From RHKX01 sp041393495 (GTDB taxonomy: Bacteria > Actinomycetota > Thermoleophilia > Solirubrobacterales > 70-9), in the NCBI GenBank assembly GCA_041393495.1, contig JAWKKA010000002.1, forward strand, positions 147,157 through 211,156: DNA of 64,000 nucleotides. The letters are read 5' to 3'. Positions 48,389 through 57,000 of this stretch are shown here, piece by piece (positions within the stretch are counted from its first letter, which is position 1; every line of letters begins with the position of its first letter). A model generated the notes under the pieces. It did not search any database, was not told the origin of the DNA, and was given only the letters and a program-made list of their open reading frames with translations. Both the position numbers and the translations under genes were made by a program.

Positions 48389-49699
48389 CTAAGCGCGCGT
48401 GAAGCGGCGGCCGGCCGTCGGCGAGGCTTCCTCGCCGAGCTCGACCCGCTTCGCCTTGGCCGACTTCAGGTGGGGCGCGCCCGCGCCGGAGGTCGGCGCG
48501 GTGATGTCCTCGCCGCTCTCGGCGGCGGCCTTCTCCATCGCCGCGAGCTTCTCGGGGGTCAGATCGCCGGCGTTCTCCGCTTCGATCCGGCGCAACCATG
48601 CGGCGCCCTCGGCGGCCTTGGCGCCGTCGACCGCGACCTCCCCCCCGCGCCCCAGCGACTTGTCGATCTCCTCGAAGAGCGCGTCGACGAGCTCCGCCTG
48701 CGGGATCTTCCGCAGCGGCTTGCCGTGCGCGAAGATCAGGCCCTCGTCCTTGGCGCCGGTGATGCCGAAGTCCGCGTGCGAGGCCTCGCCGATCCCGTTG
48801 ACCGCGCAGCCGAGGACCGCGACCTCGATCGGCTCGCTGTAGGCCTCGAGCCGCTGCTCGATCTCGGCGACGACGGTGTCCATGTCGAACTGCAGGCGTC
48901 CGCAGGTCGGGCAGGCGATCAGCACGGGCCCGCGCTCGCGGATCTGCAAGGCCTTGAGGATCTCCCAGGCAACCTTGACCTCCTCCTCGGCATGGAAGGT
49001 CGAGAGGCTGATCCGGATCGTGTCGCCGACGCCGTCGGCGAGCAGCGTGCCGAGCCCGACCGCCGACTTCAACGACCCCGACCACCTCGTTCCCGCCTCG
49101 GTGATCCCGAGATGGATCGGGTAGGGGATCTTCTCGGCGAGCATCCGGTTGGCGGCGATCGTGTTCGGGACGTTGGTCGACTTGATCGAGACCTTGAAGT
49201 CGGTGAAGTCGAGGCCCTCCATGAGCTCGACGAACTCGACCGCGGCGGCGACCAGCGCCTCGACCGGCGCCCGACGCTCGAGGTCGTGGAGGTGCTTGGG
49301 AAGCGAGCCGGAGTTGACGCCGATCCGCATCGGCACGCCCGCCCCGGTCGCCCTGGCCGCGACCTCGGCGACCTTGTCGCGGCCGCCGATGTTGCCCGGG
49401 TTGAGGCGAATGCAGTCGGCGCCGGCGTCGATCGCCTTGAGCGCCAGCGTGTGGTTGAAGTGGATGTCGGCGATCACCGGGATCGGCGAGCGGGCGACGA
49501 TCGTCCGCAACGCGTCGGCGTCCTTCTCGCGCGGGACCGCGACGCGGACGAGATCGGCGCCGGCCTCCGCGACCGAGTCGATCTGCTTCATGGTCGCCTC
49601 GACGTTGGCGGTCTCGGTCTTGGTCATCGTCTGGACCACGACCGGGGCGCCGCCGCCGATCGGCACCCCGCCGACGAAGATCTGCCGCTTCGAAGCCAT
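48389..49699 (-). CDS. ispG: 4-hydroxy-3-methylbut-2-enyl diphosphate synthase IspG
   Basis: This encodes 436 residues from the ATG at 49699, which follows TAGCCT by 6 bases. IspG makes HMBPP from MEcPP in the non-mevalonate isoprenoid pathway, using a [4Fe-4S] cluster. VVVQTMTKTETANVEATMKQI starts the TIM barrel, LGITEAGTRWSGSLKSA and IACPTCGRLQFDMD supply cluster cysteines, with a third in VAVLGCAVNGIGEASHAD. A 60-residue C-terminal extension (from about 365) is Ala/Glu-rich. dxr, the committed step of the same pathway, lies at 58122 together with rseP; in many actinobacteria the three are contiguous. Confidence 0.96.
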   Translation of the reverse strand: MASKRQIFVGGVPIGGGAPVVVQTMTKTETANVEATMKQIDSVAEAGADLVRVAVPREKDADALRTIVARSPIPVIADIHFNHTLALKAIDAGADCIRLNPGNIGGRDKVAEVAARATGAGVPMRIGVNSGSLPKHLHDLERRAPVEALVAAAVEFVELMEGLDFTDFKVSIKSTNVPNTIAANRMLAEKIPYPIHLGITEAGTRWSGSLKSAVGLGTLLADGVGDTIRISLSTFHAEEEVKVAWEILKALQIRERGPVLIACPTCGRLQFDMDTVVAEIEQRLEAYSEPIEVAVLGCAVNGIGEASHADFGITGAKDEGLIFAHGKPLRKIPQAELVDALFEEIDKSLGRGGEVAVDGAKAAEGAAWLRRIEAENAGDLTPEKLAAMEKAAAESGEDITAPTSGAGAPHLKSAKAKRVELGEEASPTAGRRFTRA

Positions 49700-49705
49700 G
49701 TGCAC

Positions 49706-49711
49706 AGGCTA
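49706..49711 (-). promoter_or_regulatory. -10-like TAGCCT before ispG
   Basis: TAGCCT on the minus strand lies exactly 6 bases before the ATG at 49699, fixing that start over the GTG at 49705. Confidence 0.5.
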
Positions 49712-49822
49712 GATGAATCGATTCCCCATCCGGGCACGCAACCGATTCGCAGGCTCGCGCACCCGATGTTCAGCTCGGCACGGCCGCAGGCCCGGCCGGC
49801 CCCGGGTCGTGGCGGATCCGGA

Positions 49823-50734
49823 TCAGCGCGCGTGGCGAATCTGGATCAGCTCGCCGCCGAACGTGGTCGCGAACAGGCTCGCCTTCGGAAACCGCCCCTT
49901 GCCACGACCGAAGGCGAGGTCGCTGGGACCGAACGGCGAGCCCCGCCAGAGCACGCATGCATCGTGGCGCGAGCTCACCTTCCAGATCTCGCCGGCCCCG
50001 TTCGCGGCCGCGTAGAGATTGCCGTCGGCGTCGCGGGTGAGGCCGTCGAGGAAGGCGCCGGCATCGTCGGGAGCCGTGAACCACGGGACCGACGCAGTCG
50101 GCTCCTTGAGCGGCACCTTCGCGATCGCCGGCGGCGTCACGAACGTCTGGTTGACGAACAGGTTCCTCTTGCGGCGGTCGACGACCATCCCGTTCGAGCT
50201 CTCGAGCGGAGCCCAGGCGAGCTCCACGGCGCCGTCGAGGACGCGGTCGATGCCGGGGCCGAAGTCGGTCGAGGCGAAGATCTGCCCGCCGGGGCCGCGG
50301 GTGACGCCGTTCGCCATCTGCAGCCCGGCGACGAACACGTGGCTTCTGCCGGACTCCGGATCGACCTCGATCAGCCCGGCCTCGGGGTTCTCGATCCCGT
50401 CGGCGCCCTGGGCAACCGAGTCGCCGTAGCCGACGAGGACGTTGCCATTGCGGCGAAAGACGATCCCGCCGGGGCCCTCGATGCCGTCGAGGACGACCTT
50501 CGGCTTCGCCCCCGATCGGCGGATCATCAGCAGCTGACCGGCGGTCGAGTTCGTGAAGAAGAGCCGCCCGCGGCTGTCCACCGCGACCGACTCGAAGACG
50601 CCCGATGCCTCGTAGATCGGGTGGCCCGGTCGCTGCGCCTGGCAATCGTCGAGCGCCGTTGCCGGGACGGCCGTCACGAGCGCCCCCAGCGCTATGGCCA
50701 CGAGCGCGGCGATCGTCCTCGTCGTCCAACCCAT
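49823..50734 (-). CDS. Secreted SMP-30/gluconolactonase-like beta-propeller protein
   Basis: This encodes 303 residues from the ATG at 50734; in-frame starts upstream (50746 and beyond) are possible. A signal peptide (RTIAALVAIALGALVTAVPATA) leads to six propeller-like units: VFESVAVDSRGRLFF, EGPGGIVFRRNGNVLVGYG, MANGVTRGPGGQIFASTDFG, SNGMVVDRRKRNLFVNQTF, LDGLTRDADGNLYAAANGAG and PSDLAFGRGKGRFPKASLF. These match the SMP-30/NHL-type repeat with metal-site residues in the strand loops. It could be a lactonase or a carbohydrate-binding protein outside the cell. It diverges from ettA. Confidence 0.75.
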   Translation of the reverse strand: MGWTTRTIAALVAIALGALVTAVPATALDDCQAQRPGHPIYEASGVFESVAVDSRGRLFFTNSTAGQLLMIRRSGAKPKVVLDGIEGPGGIVFRRNGNVLVGYGDSVAQGADGIENPEAGLIEVDPESGRSHVFVAGLQMANGVTRGPGGQIFASTDFGPGIDRVLDGAVELAWAPLESSNGMVVDRRKRNLFVNQTFVTPPAIAKVPLKEPTASVPWFTAPDDAGAFLDGLTRDADGNLYAAANGAGEIWKVSSRHDACVLWRGSPFGPSDLAFGRGKGRFPKASLFATTFGGELIQIRHAR

Positions 50735-50868
50735 CGCGCCAATCATCTCAGGATTCACCGATCCCGGGCGCAGCGCCCCGGACGCCGGCGGGCGCCGGAC
50801 GGCGTCAACGAACGCACGGTGGGCATGGACGGCCCGGATGGGCCCGAGAGGATGCGTTCCCGGCCCTC

Positions 50869-50874
50869 TATCCT
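50869..50874 (+). promoter_or_regulatory. -10-like TATCCT before ettA
   Basis: TATCCT lies 11 bases before the ATG at 50886, a little further than at other genes here, giving a very short leader. Confidence 0.35.
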
Positions 50875-50885
50875 GACCGGCTCCG

Positions 50886-52547
50886 ATGGCCGCACCCACC
50901 GAATACATCTTCTCGATGTACAAGGTGTCCCGCACGCACCCTCCCAACAAGAAGGTGCTCGAGGACATCTCGCTGAGCTTCTACCCGGGCGCCCGGATCG
51001 GCGTCCTCGGCTACAACGGCGCCGGCAAGTCGTCGCTGCTGCGGATCATGGCCGGGCTCGATGATGGCTACCGGGGCGAGGCGGCGCTGCATCCGAACGC
51101 GACCGTCGGCCTGCTCGAGCAGGAGCCGCAGCTCGATCCCGGCAAGGACGTCCGCGGCAACGTCGAGGACGGCGTCCGCGAGCTCCGCGACCTCCTCGAC
51201 CGCTTCAACGAGCTCTCGATGAGCTATTCGGAGGAGACCGCGGCCGAGTTCGCGCGCGTCCAGGACCGGATCGACGCTGCCGACGCCTGGAACCTCGACC
51301 GGATGCTCGAGACGGCGATGGACGCGCTGCGGCTGCCGCCACCCGATGCCGACGTGGCGAAGCTCTCCGGCGGCGAACGGCGCCGGGTCGCGCTCTGCCG
51401 GCTGCTGTTGAGCGCTCCCGACCTGCTGCTCCTCGACGAGCCCACCAACCACCTCGATGCCGAATCGGTCGCCTGGCTCGAGCAGCACCTCGAGGGCTAC
51501 AAGGGGACGATCGTCGCCGTCACCCACGACCGCTACTTCCTCGACAACGTCGCCGGCTGGATCCTCGAGCTCGACCGCGGCCGTGGCATCCCGTTCAAGG
51601 GCAACTACTCGGCCTGGCTCGAGCAGAAGCAGGAACGACTCGCGCAGGAGGAGCGAACGGACGTCGCCCGCAAGCGAACGATCGCCGCCGAGCTCGAATG
51701 GGTCCGCGAGAACCCGAAGGGCCGGCGCAAGAAGTCGAAGGCGCGCCTCGCCCGCTACGAGGAGATGCTCGCCGCCCAGCAGGCCGTCAAGCGCGACGAC
51801 GTCCAGATCCAGATCCCGGTCGGCCCCCGGCTCGGCGACGTCGTGATCGAGGCGGACGGGCTCCGCAAGGGCTTCGGCGATCGCCTCCTGATCGAGGACC
51901 TGTCGTTCTCGCTGCCGCGCAACGGGATCGTCGGCGTGATCGGCGCCAACGGCGCCGGCAAGACGACCCTGTTCCGGATGATCGTCGGCACCGAGCAGCC
52001 GGACGACGGGACGCTCAGGGTCGGCGAGAGCGTCGAGCTCGCCTACGTCGACCAGTCCCGCGATGCCCTCGACGCCGACGCGACCGTCTGGGAGGAGATC
52101 TCCGGCGGGCTCGACGAGATCGACGTCGGTGGCCTGCGGATGGGCTCGCGGGCGTACGCGAGCGGCTTCAACTTCAAGGGCTCCGACCAGCAGCGCAAGG
52201 TCGGCTCGCTCTCGGGCGGCGAGCGCAACCGGCTCCACCTCGCGAAGCTGCTGAAGAGCGGCGGCAACGTCCTGCTCCTCGACGAGCCGACCAACGACCT
52301 CGACGTCGACACCCTGCGGGCGCTCGAGGAGGCGCTGCTCGAGTTCGCGGGCTGCGCGGTGATCATCTCCCACGACCGCTGGTTCCTCGACCGCGTCGCG
52401 ACCCACGTCCTCGCCTTCGAGGGCGACTCGCAGGTGCGCTGGTTCGAGGGCAACTTCGACGCCTACGAGGAGCATCGCCGGGCCGAGCTCGGCGCCGAAG
52501 CCGACCGGCCGCACCGGATCACCTACAAGAAGCTGGTCCGCTCCTAG
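50886..52547 (+). CDS. ettA: Energy-dependent translational throttle protein EttA (ABC-F ATPase)
   Basis: This encodes 553 residues with two ABC domains and no membrane segment. Domain 1: Walker A GYNGAGKSSLLRIM near 42, signature LSGGERRRVALCRLLL, Walker B LLLLDEPTNHLD. Domain 2: Walker A GANGAGKTTLFRM near 350, signature LSGGERNRLHLAKLL, Walker B LLLDEPTNDLD. The start MAAPTEYIFSMYKVSRTHPPNK and the linker GRRKKSKARLARYEEML are characteristic of EttA. It binds the ribosomal E site and gates early elongation by ATP/ADP ratio. It diverges from the SMP-30-like gene. Confidence 0.95.
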   Translation: MAAPTEYIFSMYKVSRTHPPNKKVLEDISLSFYPGARIGVLGYNGAGKSSLLRIMAGLDDGYRGEAALHPNATVGLLEQEPQLDPGKDVRGNVEDGVRELRDLLDRFNELSMSYSEETAAEFARVQDRIDAADAWNLDRMLETAMDALRLPPPDADVAKLSGGERRRVALCRLLLSAPDLLLLDEPTNHLDAESVAWLEQHLEGYKGTIVAVTHDRYFLDNVAGWILELDRGRGIPFKGNYSAWLEQKQERLAQEERTDVARKRTIAAELEWVRENPKGRRKKSKARLARYEEMLAAQQAVKRDDVQIQIPVGPRLGDVVIEADGLRKGFGDRLLIEDLSFSLPRNGIVGVIGANGAGKTTLFRMIVGTEQPDDGTLRVGESVELAYVDQSRDALDADATVWEEISGGLDEIDVGGLRMGSRAYASGFNFKGSDQQRKVGSLSGGERNRLHLAKLLKSGGNVLLLDEPTNDLDVDTLRALEEALLEFAGCAVIISHDRWFLDRVATHVLAFEGDSQVRWFEGNFDAYEEHRRAELGAEADRPHRITYKKLVRS

Positions 52548-52624
52548 GCGATCGGCTCGACGCTGGCCGCCGGCGGCCGTCGTCGTCGCCGGTCGATGCT
52601 CCGCCGACCCTGCTCGCGACGCCG

Positions 52625-53743
52625 TCAGCCCGAGCCGGCGATCCGCTCGACCGCCTCGTCGACCGAGTCGGTGACGGCGATCAGGTCCGCGAACGGGGGC
52701 TCGGCGGCCTCGGCGAACCGCTCGACGACCGCGGCGATCCCGCTCGAGCGGAACCAGTCGATGCCGAGGAAGACCATCGGCGCCCGCTCCGCCGCCGGCG
52801 AGTAGGCGTTGACCGCGAGGTCCTGGAAGATCTCCTGGACGGTGCCGGCGCCGCCCGGCGAGAAGACGATCCCCGCCGCCGCGACGCGCAGCAGGCCGTC
52901 CTCGCGGATCGAGTTCGCGAAGTACTTGGCGATGTGGGAGGCGAAGCGGCCGACCGGCTCGTGCCCGTACAGCCAGGTCGGGATCGCGAGGCTGACCCCG
53001 CCCGGGCCGGCGGCGAACCGTCGATGGACCTCGGTGGCGGCGGCGGAGTAGTCGGGATGCTCGACCCCTGGCGCCCGGGCCAGCAGCGCCAGCGCCTCGT
53101 CGATGACGCCGATCTCGCCGCCGCGGGTCAGGAACGCGCCGAGGTTCCCGGCCTCCATGATCCCCGGTCCGCCGCCGGTCGCGACCATGATCCCCGCGCC
53201 CGTCAGCCGATAGCCGATCTCGACGATCTGCCGGTACCGGGGATCGTCGCGCTGGACCTGGTGGCCGCCCATTATCGCGGCGACGCGTCGCGGCCGCTCC
53301 CCCTCGGGCAGGACGAGGTCCCAGATCGCGTCGGTCATCGCCGTGTCGTGGAGGCGCTGGGCCACCGCCTCGACGGGCAGATCGGGATCGGGGTCGCCGG
53401 TGCTGCTCCGCGAGCTCTCGAAGTAGCTGCGGACCGCCGCGTCCATTCCGGTCTCGACGAGGTCCTCGTAGGTGTAGAGTCGCGGCGGGTAGACGCGGTA
53501 GGGACGGTCGCCCTCGCCGAGCTCGGGGACGACGATCGCGCCGCCCTGCTGCAGGGTCAGCGCCAGTGCCGCATCGGGGATCCGGCAGCCGAGGAAGAAA
53601 GCCCCGGCGAGGTCGACGCCGGCCCAGTCGAAGTCGACGTCGCCGAGGTCGACGCCCTGCACGACCGCGCCGGCGAGCCCTCGCCCCGCCTCGAGGTGGA
53701 GCGCGAGCTCGGCCGCGGTCTCGATCTCGTAGGTCCGCGTCAT
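52625..53743 (-). CDS. LOG-family protein with an N-terminal beta-helix-like extension
   Basis: This encodes 372 residues from the ATG at 53743. The Rossmann-like LOG domain carries VATGGGPGIMEAGNLGAF near 190-207 and FSPGGAGTVQEIFQDL near 315-330, the PGGxGTxxE signature. Typical LOG proteins (about 190 residues) release cytokinin-type bases from nucleotides; the long bacterial forms are poorly characterised. Residues 8-60 (GLAGAVVQGVDLGDVDFDWAG and on) have an A/D-L-x-x-x pattern like pentapeptide repeats. The RNB nuclease gene ends 2 bases before its start, so they are cotranscribed. Confidence 0.8.
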   Translation of the reverse strand: MTRTYEIETAAELALHLEAGRGLAGAVVQGVDLGDVDFDWAGVDLAGAFFLGCRIPDAALALTLQQGGAIVVPELGEGDRPYRVYPPRLYTYEDLVETGMDAAVRSYFESSRSSTGDPDPDLPVEAVAQRLHDTAMTDAIWDLVLPEGERPRRVAAIMGGHQVQRDDPRYRQIVEIGYRLTGAGIMVATGGGPGIMEAGNLGAFLTRGGEIGVIDEALALLARAPGVEHPDYSAAATEVHRRFAAGPGGVSLAIPTWLYGHEPVGRFASHIAKYFANSIREDGLLRVAAAGIVFSPGGAGTVQEIFQDLAVNAYSPAAERAPMVFLGIDWFRSSGIAAVVERFAEAAEPPFADLIAVTDSVDEAVERIAGSG

Positions 53744-53745
53744 CC

Positions 53746-55116
53746 TCAGATCACATCGAATCGGACCGCACGGGTGCGCGGGTCGGCATCGACCAGCTCC
53801 ACCTCGACCTCGGCGCCCGGCTCCGGACAGCCGCCGCTGACCGGGGCGCGGACGGCGGGGTCGGCGAGCTGGACGAGCGCATCGTCGATGACGATCCCGG
53901 CGAACCGCTCGCCGATCCGGCCCGACAGGACGATCGCCTCGACCAGGTCGACGACCCCGCGCTCGACCAGCGACGCGCGCCGGTCGCCCTCGCGCATCTC
54001 CTCCGGCAGCGCCGCGAGCCCGGCCCGGACCCAATCCGGCGGCTCGTCGCCGGCGAGGGCGGCCAGGCAGCACTCGGTGACCCAGCGATCCTGCAGGCGT
54101 CGCAGCGGCGCCGTCGCGTGCGCGTAGTCGGCGGCAATCGAGAAGTGGGTGCGCTGCGCGGGCGGCGCGCCGTCGAAGGCCTCGTACCCGGCCCCGCGGC
54201 CGATCGCCGCAGCCTCCTGCAGCAACGCCGCCTGCCGGGGCTCGGCCGGGTCGAGCGAGCGGATGAACTCACCGTAGGCGACGTCGGCCCGCCAGACGCT
54301 GCCGAGGGCGCGCGCCTGCAGCCGGAACCGCTCGAGCGCCCGCTCGTCCGGCGGCCGCTGAACGCGGAGGATCCCGACGCCGGCCCCGAGCATGATCGAC
54401 GCGGCCGCCATCCCGGTCAGCAGCGAGATCTGGGCATTGTGCTCCTCGGCCGGAAGTGGAGCCCGGTAGGCGATCGTCCAGCCCCCGTCAGCGGCCGGCA
54501 CGACCTCCTGCTCGGGGATCGGCAGGCTGACGCCACCGCGCTCGCGCTCGATCTCCTGCCGCAGCCGGCCGACCTCGGCGAGCAGGGCGGCGATCGCGGC
54601 GGGAGGGTCTGCGTAGGTGTGGCGGGCGACGCTGCGGACCTCGGCGCGCTCGACCCGCGCCGCGGTCTGCGCTCCGTCGCCGTCGAGGTCGATCGTCCAG
54701 AGGGCCGCCCGGCGCCACTCGCCCGGCAGCAGGCTCCCCGAGCCCTCCGAGAGCGCCAGCGGGTAGAGCGGCGCCTTGGCATCCGGGGCGTAGACGGTCA
54801 CGCCGCGGGCGTGCGCCTCGACGTCGAGCGGCGAGCCGGCAGCGACCAGGGCGGCGACGTCGGCGATCGCGTAGCTGACCCTGTAGCCCTCGCCACGACG
54901 CTCGAGGTGCACGGCCTGGTCGAGGTCGCGCGAGCCGGGCGGGTCGATCGTCACGAACGGCAGGTCGCTGCGCCGGCTCCGGCCGCGCGGGCGCGCCCGC
55001 TCCGCGGCGACCTCCACCTCCGCTGCAAACCCGTCCGGCACCCCGGCCTCGAGCATGACCGCAGCGACGCCGGGCTCGAGGTCCGCCCGGCTCAGGTCGA
55101 CGCGGCGCCTCGGCAC
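53746..55116 (-). CDS. Compact RNB-domain exoribonuclease
   Basis: This encodes 456 residues from a GTG. The RNB catalytic stretch is FVTIDPPGSRDLDQAVHLE (Asp58, Asp64, Asp66), where the fourth Asp of RNase II is Gln67, as is frequent in actinobacterial members. SYAIADVAALV, GVSLPIPEQEV and SIAADYAHATAPLRRLQDRW complete the RNB fold. There are no N-terminal cold-shock domains and no clear C-terminal S1 domain, so it is shorter than RNase R/II. It probably degrades RNA 3' to 5'. It lies between the acyl-CoA ligase gene (9 bases) and the LOG gene. Confidence 0.88.
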   Translation of the reverse strand: MPRRRVDLSRADLEPGVAAVMLEAGVPDGFAAEVEVAAERARPRGRSRRSDLPFVTIDPPGSRDLDQAVHLERRGEGYRVSYAIADVAALVAAGSPLDVEAHARGVTVYAPDAKAPLYPLALSEGSGSLLPGEWRRAALWTIDLDGDGAQTAARVERAEVRSVARHTYADPPAAIAALLAEVGRLRQEIERERGGVSLPIPEQEVVPAADGGWTIAYRAPLPAEEHNAQISLLTGMAAASIMLGAGVGILRVQRPPDERALERFRLQARALGSVWRADVAYGEFIRSLDPAEPRQAALLQEAAAIGRGAGYEAFDGAPPAQRTHFSIAADYAHATAPLRRLQDRWVTECCLAALAGDEPPDWVRAGLAALPEEMREGDRRASLVERGVVDLVEAIVLSGRIGERFAGIVIDDALVQLADPAVRAPVSGGCPEPGAEVEVELVDADPRTRAVRFDVI

Positions 55117-55125
55117 GCGTGCGGC

Positions 55126-56934
55126 CTACCTGGCGTAGAGGCCCTCGATCTCGCGCTCGTACTTGTCGGCGATCGGCCGGCGCTTCAGCTTCATCGTCGG
55201 CGTCAGCTCATCGCCGCCGGGCAGCCACTCCTCGGGCAGCAGCTCGAACTTCTTGATCTGCTCGACCCGCGACATCTTCGCGTTCGCCTCCTCGACGCCG
55301 GCCTGGACCGCGGCGACGACTTTCTCGTTGGCCGCCAGCGACGCCAGGTCGGTCTGCTCGATCCCCTCCTGCTTGGCCCACGCCGGGGCGTACTCGGGGT
55401 CGAGGACGATCAGCGCGACGTTGTAGGGCCGCGCATCGCCGATCGCGACGGCCTGGCCGATCAGCGGGCTCGCCGCCTTCAGGTGCGACTCGATCGAGGC
55501 CGGCGACATGTTCTTGCCGGCCGCGTTGATGATCAGCTCCTTCTTGCGGTCGACGATCCTCAGGTAGCCGCTCGCGTCGATCTCACCGATGTCGCCGGTC
55601 GACAGCCAGCCCTCTTCGTCGATCGTCTCGGCGGTCTTCTCGGGCAGGTTGCGGTAGCCCTTCATGATCAGGTCGGCCTTGACCTGGACCTCGCCGTCCT
55701 CGGCGAGGCGGACCTCGACTCCGGGAAGCGGCGGGCCGACCGTGCCGATCCTGACGCTGTCGGGCGGGTTGACGGTCGCGGCGCCGCACGTCTCCGACAT
55801 GCCCCAGAGCTCGCTGACCGGCACCCCGATCGCGTGGAAGAACTCGAGCACCTCGACCGGGGTCGGTGCGGCGCCGACGTTGACCGCGATCAGCTGATCG
55901 AGGCCGAGGTGGGCGCGGAGGTTGCCGAACATCTCCTCCTCCATCTTCGCCGCGGCAGCCGCCACCTCGTCAGGGACCTCCTCGCCGGCCTGCTCGGCGC
56001 GGACCTTTGCGATCGCGGCCTCTAGCCCCTGCTGGGCGGGCTCGCGCTGCTCGTCGGGGAGGCCGGCGAGCATCGTCTCGAGGCCGGCCTTGAGCTTCTC
56101 CCAGACGCGCGGCACGGCGAAGAACCAGGTCGGCCGGACCGTCGGCAGGAACTCGATGATCGTCCGCGGGTCGTCGCAGACGTCGACCTCGACCCCCTTG
56201 GTCATCGGCAGGTAGTAGTGGGCGGCGCGCTCGGCGATATGGGCGGCCGGCAGCCAGGAGATCACCTTCGCCCCCTGCTCGGGGAACTCGATCAGGTGAT
56301 CGATGCTGGAGACGAGGGCGAGCAGGTTGCGCTGGGTCAGCTCGACGCCCTTCGGCGGCCCGGTGGTTCCCGACGTGTAGATCAGGGTCAGCGTGTCGTC
56401 GAGTCCGACCCCGCCGGCCGCTGCCTCGTCGTCGAAGTCGGGATCGATCGCGAGCAGCTCCTCATACGTCATGTCGCCGCCCTCGCCGTCGAGGACGATC
56501 AGCTTCTCGATCTCCGGCAGGTCCTCCCGGGCCTTCATGAACGTCTCGAGGAACCGGGTCTCGACGAACGCGACCTTGGCGCCGGCGTCCGAGCAGACGT
56601 AGGCGATCTGCTCCGGCGAGGCGGTCTGGTAGATCGAGAACGGGATCGCGCCGAGGCTCGCGGCGCCGATGTCGATCGGGAAGAACTCGAGCCGGTTCGA
56701 CAGCATCATCGTCACCGTGTCGCCCTTGCCGACGCCGAGCGAGGCGAGGCCACCGGCGACGGCGCGCGCCTGGGCGCGGAGCTCCTCCCAGCTCAGCTTC
56801 CGGTCGCCCTCGACCACCGCGGTGCCCTTGCCGAGGCGGGCTACCGTGGCTTGAAACGCCGCCGGGAAGCTGGGCGCGACCGGCTCTGCGCCGGGCCCCC
56901 CGTTCGTGTAGCGCTGGGCCGCCGTCACTTCCAT
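55126..56934 (-). CDS. Long-chain fatty acyl-CoA synthetase
   Basis: This encodes 602 residues; the start is supported by GGAGGAGG. The AMP-binding motif TLIYTSGTTGPPKGVELTQRN is near 183-203, the A5 region ELWGMSETCGAATVN near 368, and the late motif GWLSTGDIGEIDASGYLRIVDRKKELII near 440 with the hinge and the catalytic Lys in the C-terminal domain (TPTMKLKRRPI). It is an ANL enzyme that activates a fatty acid to its CoA ester. With the WS/DGAT and the lipid enzymes it fits storage- or membrane-lipid metabolism. It heads the transcript with the RNB and LOG genes. Confidence 0.92.
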   Translation of the reverse strand: MEVTAAQRYTNGGPGAEPVAPSFPAAFQATVARLGKGTAVVEGDRKLSWEELRAQARAVAGGLASLGVGKGDTVTMMLSNRLEFFPIDIGAASLGAIPFSIYQTASPEQIAYVCSDAGAKVAFVETRFLETFMKAREDLPEIEKLIVLDGEGGDMTYEELLAIDPDFDDEAAAGGVGLDDTLTLIYTSGTTGPPKGVELTQRNLLALVSSIDHLIEFPEQGAKVISWLPAAHIAERAAHYYLPMTKGVEVDVCDDPRTIIEFLPTVRPTWFFAVPRVWEKLKAGLETMLAGLPDEQREPAQQGLEAAIAKVRAEQAGEEVPDEVAAAAAKMEEEMFGNLRAHLGLDQLIAVNVGAAPTPVEVLEFFHAIGVPVSELWGMSETCGAATVNPPDSVRIGTVGPPLPGVEVRLAEDGEVQVKADLIMKGYRNLPEKTAETIDEEGWLSTGDIGEIDASGYLRIVDRKKELIINAAGKNMSPASIESHLKAASPLIGQAVAIGDARPYNVALIVLDPEYAPAWAKQEGIEQTDLASLAANEKVVAAVQAGVEEANAKMSRVEQIKKFELLPEEWLPGGDELTPTMKLKRRPIADKYEREIEGLYAR

Positions 56935-57000
56935 CCTCGGTGTCCTCCTCCAGGGTTCGCCGCTGAGCCGAAAGCTACCGCAACGCAGCGGGAATGCCGC

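Noticed and set aside
48284..51064. Plus-strand open frame of 926 codons opposite ispG and the SMP-30-like gene
   Set aside because: It has no recognisable domain and lies opposite ispG, which is certain. It is an antisense shadow.
53566..56025. Plus-strand open frame of 819 codons opposite the RNB and acyl-CoA ligase genes
   Set aside because: The opposite strand has clear catalytic motifs; the plus-strand translation is Arg/Asp/Gly-rich noise.
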